Source: Firmicutes bacterium UBA3932
GTDB taxonomy: Bacteria; Bacillota; Clostridia; Peptostreptococcales; Anaerovoracaceae
NCBI GenBank assembly: GCA_002385825.1
Contig: DGEG01000036.1
Span: 1-7,271, forward strand
Direction: 5' to 3'
Length of the DNA stretch: 7,271 bases
This document shows positions 4,854-7,271 of the stretch, piece by piece; within the stretch, counting starts at the first letter, position 1, and each line of letters starts with the position of its first letter. The notes beneath the pieces were generated by a model, which worked only from the letters and a program-made list of their open reading frames with translations, did no database searches and was not told where the DNA came from. The position numbers were made by a program, and so were the translations under genes.

Positions 4854-6269
4854 ATGAGACTAAAAGGAAAAAAACTGGCAAAGACAATCAGTTTATTAAT
4901 CGCATTGATGATGTTTTTGAGCTTTCCGGTAGCATCTTTCGGAAGTTCCGACGGTTCGGATATTGATGCAATAAATCAAAGAATCGAACAAACCGGCGCA
5001 TATCTGATGAAGGCCATCGGAACGCCGAGTTTCGGAATGGTGGGCGGAGATTGGACTTTATTGGGCCTGGTTCGTTCGGGAATAAAGCTGCCCCAAGGCT
5101 ACGTTGACAGCTATTACAAAAATGTAGAGGCCACCCTTAAGCAAGAGGAGGGCAATCTTACGCGAAACAAGTACTCAGAATATTCCAGGCTGATTCTGGC
5201 GCTGACAGCTATCGGCAAAGACCCCACCGATGCGGCGGGATATGATCTGATTGCGAAATTGGCTGATCTGGAACTGATTAAAAAACAGGGCATAAACGGA
5301 CCCATTTATGCGCTCATTGCTTTGGACAGCCTGGTCTATTCCATTCCTCAAAGCAAAGAAGCTTCGGTTCAGACCACTAGAGAAAACCTTATCGCGTCCA
5401 TTCTCGAAAAAGAACTGCCGGCGGGAGGTTTTGCCCTGAGCGGGTCTGTTGCTGATCCGGATGTGACTGCGGCGGCTTTGCAGGCGTTGAGCAATTACAG
5501 CGACAGAGCTGATATAAAACAGGTCATTGACCGGGCGCTGGCTTTCCTATCCTCTGTGCAAACGGATAACGGAGGCTTTACGGGATGGACCACCGGCGGC
5601 ATTGAGAATACTGAAAGCATCGCGCAGGTCATCTTGGCGTTGACTTCTTTGGGAATCGACCCGGCCAAGGATAACCGGTTCATTAAAACAGACGAAAAAG
5701 GGCAGAAGTACAGCCCGTTTGATGCGCTTGAAGCATTCCGATTGAAAGACGGCAGCTATAAGCACGTTCCCGATGGGAAGGCGGACCTGATGGCCACGGA
5801 GCAGGCCTTGTTGGCACTGGTTTCTTATCAGAGATTGACCGCAGGAACAACTCCCATTTTCAGGATGAAAGATGTGGCAGCGAATGGCGGCTCCGGAGGG
5901 GCAAATGAAGGATCGAATTATGAATACAAGGTGCTGCTCAACGGCAGGTATCTGACTTTTGATCAGCCGCCGATCAATAGGAACGGAAGAGTATTGGTGC
6001 CCATGAGGGCGATTTTCGAAGCTCTCGGAGCGGACGTGGATTGGGACAATGATCTGCGCAGGGCCACCGGCACCTTGGGAACGCGGCAGGTACAGCTTAT
6101 TATTGACAGTAAAACAGCCTATATCAACGGAGAACCGGTAGAGCTGGATGTGCCCGCAGTGATCGAGAGCAGCAGAACTTTGGTTCCAGTGCGGGTGGTT
6201 TCGGAAGGTCTCGACGCGAAAGTGGACTGGGACGGAACCACCAACACGGTAATAATCGTGAAAGAATAA
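4854..6269 (+). CDS. Secreted alpha/alpha-toroid (prenyltransferase-like) protein with copper-amine-oxidase-N stalk domain; candidate B12-binding alpha subunit
   Basis: A 471-residue exported protein. A signal peptide (MRLKGKK, then a hydrophobic core to about 27, likely cleavage near FG-SS, 29-32) is followed by an alpha/alpha-toroid domain (about 38-330) of the terpenoid cyclase/prenyltransferase type. Its repeats are visible as SRLILALTAIGKDP (111-124), GPIYALIALDS (149-159), GGFALSG with DVTAAALQALSNY (191-215), GGFTGW with ENTESIAQVILALTSLGIDP (240-270) and DGSYK with ATEQALLALVSY (299-325). After a Gly/Asn-rich linker (343-354) comes a copper amine oxidase N-terminal-like domain (about 358-470) with paired VLVPMRAIFEALGADVDWD and TLVPVRVVSEGLDAKVDWD, common in cell-surface Firmicute proteins. 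GGAGGG lies 7 bases before the ATG. Control by a B12 riboswitch, and a DUF4430 partner next door, suggest a role in B12 capture, since the alpha domain of intrinsic factor is also a toroid. Catalysis is not implied. Confidence 0.88.
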   Translation: MRLKGKKLAKTISLLIALMMFLSFPVASFGSSDGSDIDAINQRIEQTGAYLMKAIGTPSFGMVGGDWTLLGLVRSGIKLPQGYVDSYYKNVEATLKQEEGNLTRNKYSEYSRLILALTAIGKDPTDAAGYDLIAKLADLELIKKQGINGPIYALIALDSLVYSIPQSKEASVQTTRENLIASILEKELPAGGFALSGSVADPDVTAAALQALSNYSDRADIKQVIDRALAFLSSVQTDNGGFTGWTTGGIENTESIAQVILALTSLGIDPAKDNRFIKTDEKGQKYSPFDALEAFRLKDGSYKHVPDGKADLMATEQALLALVSYQRLTAGTTPIFRMKDVAANGGSGGANEGSNYEYKVLLNGRYLTFDQPPINRNGRVLVPMRAIFEALGADVDWDNDLRRATGTLGTRQVQLIIDSKTAYINGEPVELDVPAVIESSRTLVPVRVVSEGLDAKVDWDGTTNTVIIVKE

Positions 6270-6282
6270 GGACGTGAAATCC

Positions 6283-6954
6283 ATGAAGAAAACCATCGGT
6301 TTGATATTGATTTTGGTACTGATAGGACTTGCATGCTTCGGCTGCACAGCCTCTGAATCCGGAGAGTCCTTGCCGGAGCCTTCCATATCTGAGGGCGAAG
6401 ATGTGGACGCGGATGGGCGCGTATACGAAGAAAACGAAAGTCAGCATGGAACCGGAGACTCGCTGAATCCCGATACCCCTGTTCAATCGCCGGCCGACCC
6501 AGGGAATGGTCAGAGCAGCAGTTCCGGACAAAGCTCCGGTGCAGGGAGCGGCAAGTTGACCTGCACTTTTTCCATTAACTGTAGTACGGTCTTCGACAAT
6601 CTGGACAAGATCGATTCGGCGATAGTAGAGCAACTGCCTCAGGACGGTTGGATCTATCCGGCGCAGGAAGTGGAGTTCACTGAAGGCGAAAGCGTTTTCG
6701 ATATCCTGCAACGTATAACGCGTCAGGAAAAAATCCATATGGAATTTAACTCAAATCCGGCCCTTAAGAGCAAGTACGTGGAAGGAATCCACAATCTCTA
6801 CGAGTTTGATGCGGGAGAGCTGTCCGGCTGGACTTATAAAATCAACGGCAAGGGCATGGGTTACGGAAGCAGCAGCCACTACCCCAAAGACGGCGACGTT
6901 ATTGAATGGCTTTACACCTGCGATCAGGGCAGGGATGTAGGCGTACAGCCTTGA
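6283..6954 (+). CDS. Probable lipoprotein with DUF4430 (transcobalamin-like C-terminal) domain; candidate B12-binding beta subunit
   Basis: A 223-residue exported protein. MKK and a hydrophobic stretch (5-17) lead to LACFGC, with Cys18 or Cys21 as possible lipidation site; neither has a perfect lipobox. A low-complexity Ser/Glu/Pro/Gly linker (about 22-90) acts as a spacer from the membrane. The DUF4430 domain (about 91-215) ends in the family signature SGWTYKING (181-189), YGSSSHYPKDGDVIEWLYTCD (194-214) and QGRDVG. InterPro relates this domain to the beta domain of transcobalamin and intrinsic factor. The ATG at 6283 is preferred over the in-frame GTG at 6274: AAGGA (6268-6272) is 10 bases before the ATG but only one base before the GTG. 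It starts 13 bases after the toroid gene's stop, in the same riboswitch-controlled transcript. Confidence 0.88.
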   Translation: MKKTIGLILILVLIGLACFGCTASESGESLPEPSISEGEDVDADGRVYEENESQHGTGDSLNPDTPVQSPADPGNGQSSSSGQSSGAGSGKLTCTFSINCSTVFDNLDKIDSAIVEQLPQDGWIYPAQEVEFTEGESVFDILQRITRQEKIHMEFNSNPALKSKYVEGIHNLYEFDAGELSGWTYKINGKGMGYGSSSHYPKDGDVIEWLYTCDQGRDVGVQP

Positions 6955-7170
6955 CAGTAATTTCATACTCGGAACAACGTCGAACACATTTAAGAACATG
7001 GACTTTAACTTAGCAAAGAACGACTGGCGGCAGCCGCCGGCGTTTCTAATACTTTTCATCTTGCAGGGATCGGTGGACTCAACAACCGGGTTCCGCCGCC
7101 CCTGCCCTCCCAAGAAAATCAGGGAATTTGCGATAGATAATTTACAGAAAGACATAAGGAGGATCATAAA
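6955..7170 (+). other. Intergenic leader with two GC-rich hairpins
   Basis: No gene is supported in these 216 bases. A first hairpin has arms CTGGCGG (7024-7030) and CCGCCGG (7034-7040; one T-G pair) with a weak downstream T-rich run, so it may be a partial terminator. A second, large stem-loop pairs GCAGGG (7063-7068) with CCCTGC (7100-7105) and CGGTGGA (7071-7077) with TCCGCCG (7092-7098; one T-G pair). It has no T tract. Base composition is noticeably more GC-rich than the other intergenic stretches. AAGGAGG (7156-7162) is the ribosome binding site of the next gene, 8 bases before its ATG. Confidence 0.5.
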
Positions 7171-7271
7171 ATGGCAGGCAACTACTTAAAACACCAAAAG
7201 TCCCGAAAGACTTTAGCATTAATCCTGATGCTGGCATTGCTGGTGAGCAGTTGGGGGCTTTTCGGCATATC
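7171..7271 (+). CDS. Start of a third exported protein (partial, runs off the window)
   Basis: ATG preceded by AAGGAGG at ideal spacing. The 33 complete codons visible encode a basic N-terminus (HQKSRK, residues 8-13) and a hydrophobic core (TLALILMLALLVSSWGLFGI, 14-33), a classic Gram-positive signal peptide or N-terminal membrane anchor. No lipobox is reached in the visible part. The mature domain is outside the window, so the function is unknown. The same strand and the B12-related exported genes just upstream suggest, without proof, membership in the same system, perhaps another toroid or DUF4430 protein. Confidence 0.75.
   Translation, partial: MAGNYLKHQKSRKTLALILMLALLVSSWGLFGI

Noticed and set aside
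6274..6282. GTG at 6274 as the start of the DUF4430 lipoprotein
   Set aside because: The AAGGA ribosome binding site is only one base upstream of it. The ATG at 6283 has workable spacing and a typical MKK signal-peptide start.
5547..6386. Long minus-strand open frame opposite the toroid gene
   Set aside because: It is a shadow of two well-supported plus-strand genes, has low-complexity His/Arg/Ser-rich content and no recognisable domain.
6124..6738. Minus-strand open frame opposite the DUF4430 gene
   Set aside because: Antisense shadow of the lipoprotein and the end of the toroid gene; no domain or plausible start.
6998..7189. Small plus-strand open frame (63 residues) in the spacer before the third exported gene
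   Set aside because: No ribosome binding site, it covers the two hairpins and overlaps the start of a gene with an ideal AAGGAGG site. It is likely chance.

Overview
The window looks like a chromosomal segment of an anaerobic Clostridia-type Firmicute. The evidence is strong AGGAGG-type ribosome binding sites, Clostridia-like sigma-A promoters, a cobalamin riboswitch with an intrinsic terminator, secreted proteins with Gram-positive signal peptides and a copper-amine-oxidase-N 'stalk' domain, and a selenocysteine-encoding gene. No tRNA, rRNA, CRISPR array, transposase or phage gene is visible.

Left part (1-2725, + strand): the possible tail of an upstream gene, tcdA (tRNA ct6A dehydratase), then a 298-base gene-free stretch that holds a good promoter (944-972) and a structured leader. 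This leads into a tightly spaced operon: HD-domain hydrolase, MntP manganese exporter, and a DtxR/MntR-family metal-dependent repressor. The operon reads as a metal-homeostasis unit. The repressor carries Cys at the position that distinguishes iron-type DtxR/IdeR from manganese-type MntR.

Middle (2722-4103, - strand): an EamA/DMT-family permease convergent with the repressor gene (stop codons overlap) and, upstream of it on the same strand, a short IscA/HesB-like gene. A standard ORF scan breaks this gene at an in-frame TGA (3996-3998). It reads through as a coherent 99-residue protein in which the TGA falls where A-type Fe-S carriers have their first conserved Cys, with hairpins just downstream. 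It is best read as a HesB-like selenoprotein. The divergent intergenic region (4104-4517) has no gene but contains several perfect inverted repeats and a bidirectional terminator-like hairpin.

Right part (4467-7271, + strand): promoter, then cobalamin (B12) riboswitch (4518-4723), then intrinsic terminator (4782-4810), then two exported proteins. The first has an alpha/alpha-toroid (prenyltransferase/terpenoid-cyclase-like) domain followed by a stalk domain. The second is a probable lipoprotein with a DUF4430 domain, which is the transcobalamin-like C-terminal (beta) domain. Animal intrinsic factor and transcobalamin bind B12 between an alpha6/alpha6 toroid and exactly such a beta domain. This locus therefore looks like a two-gene, B12-repressed, surface-located split counterpart of transcobalamin. 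A third exported protein starts at 7171 and runs off the window.

The two observations most worth following are the selenoprotein that an ORF scan misses and the riboswitch-controlled split transcobalamin-like pair.
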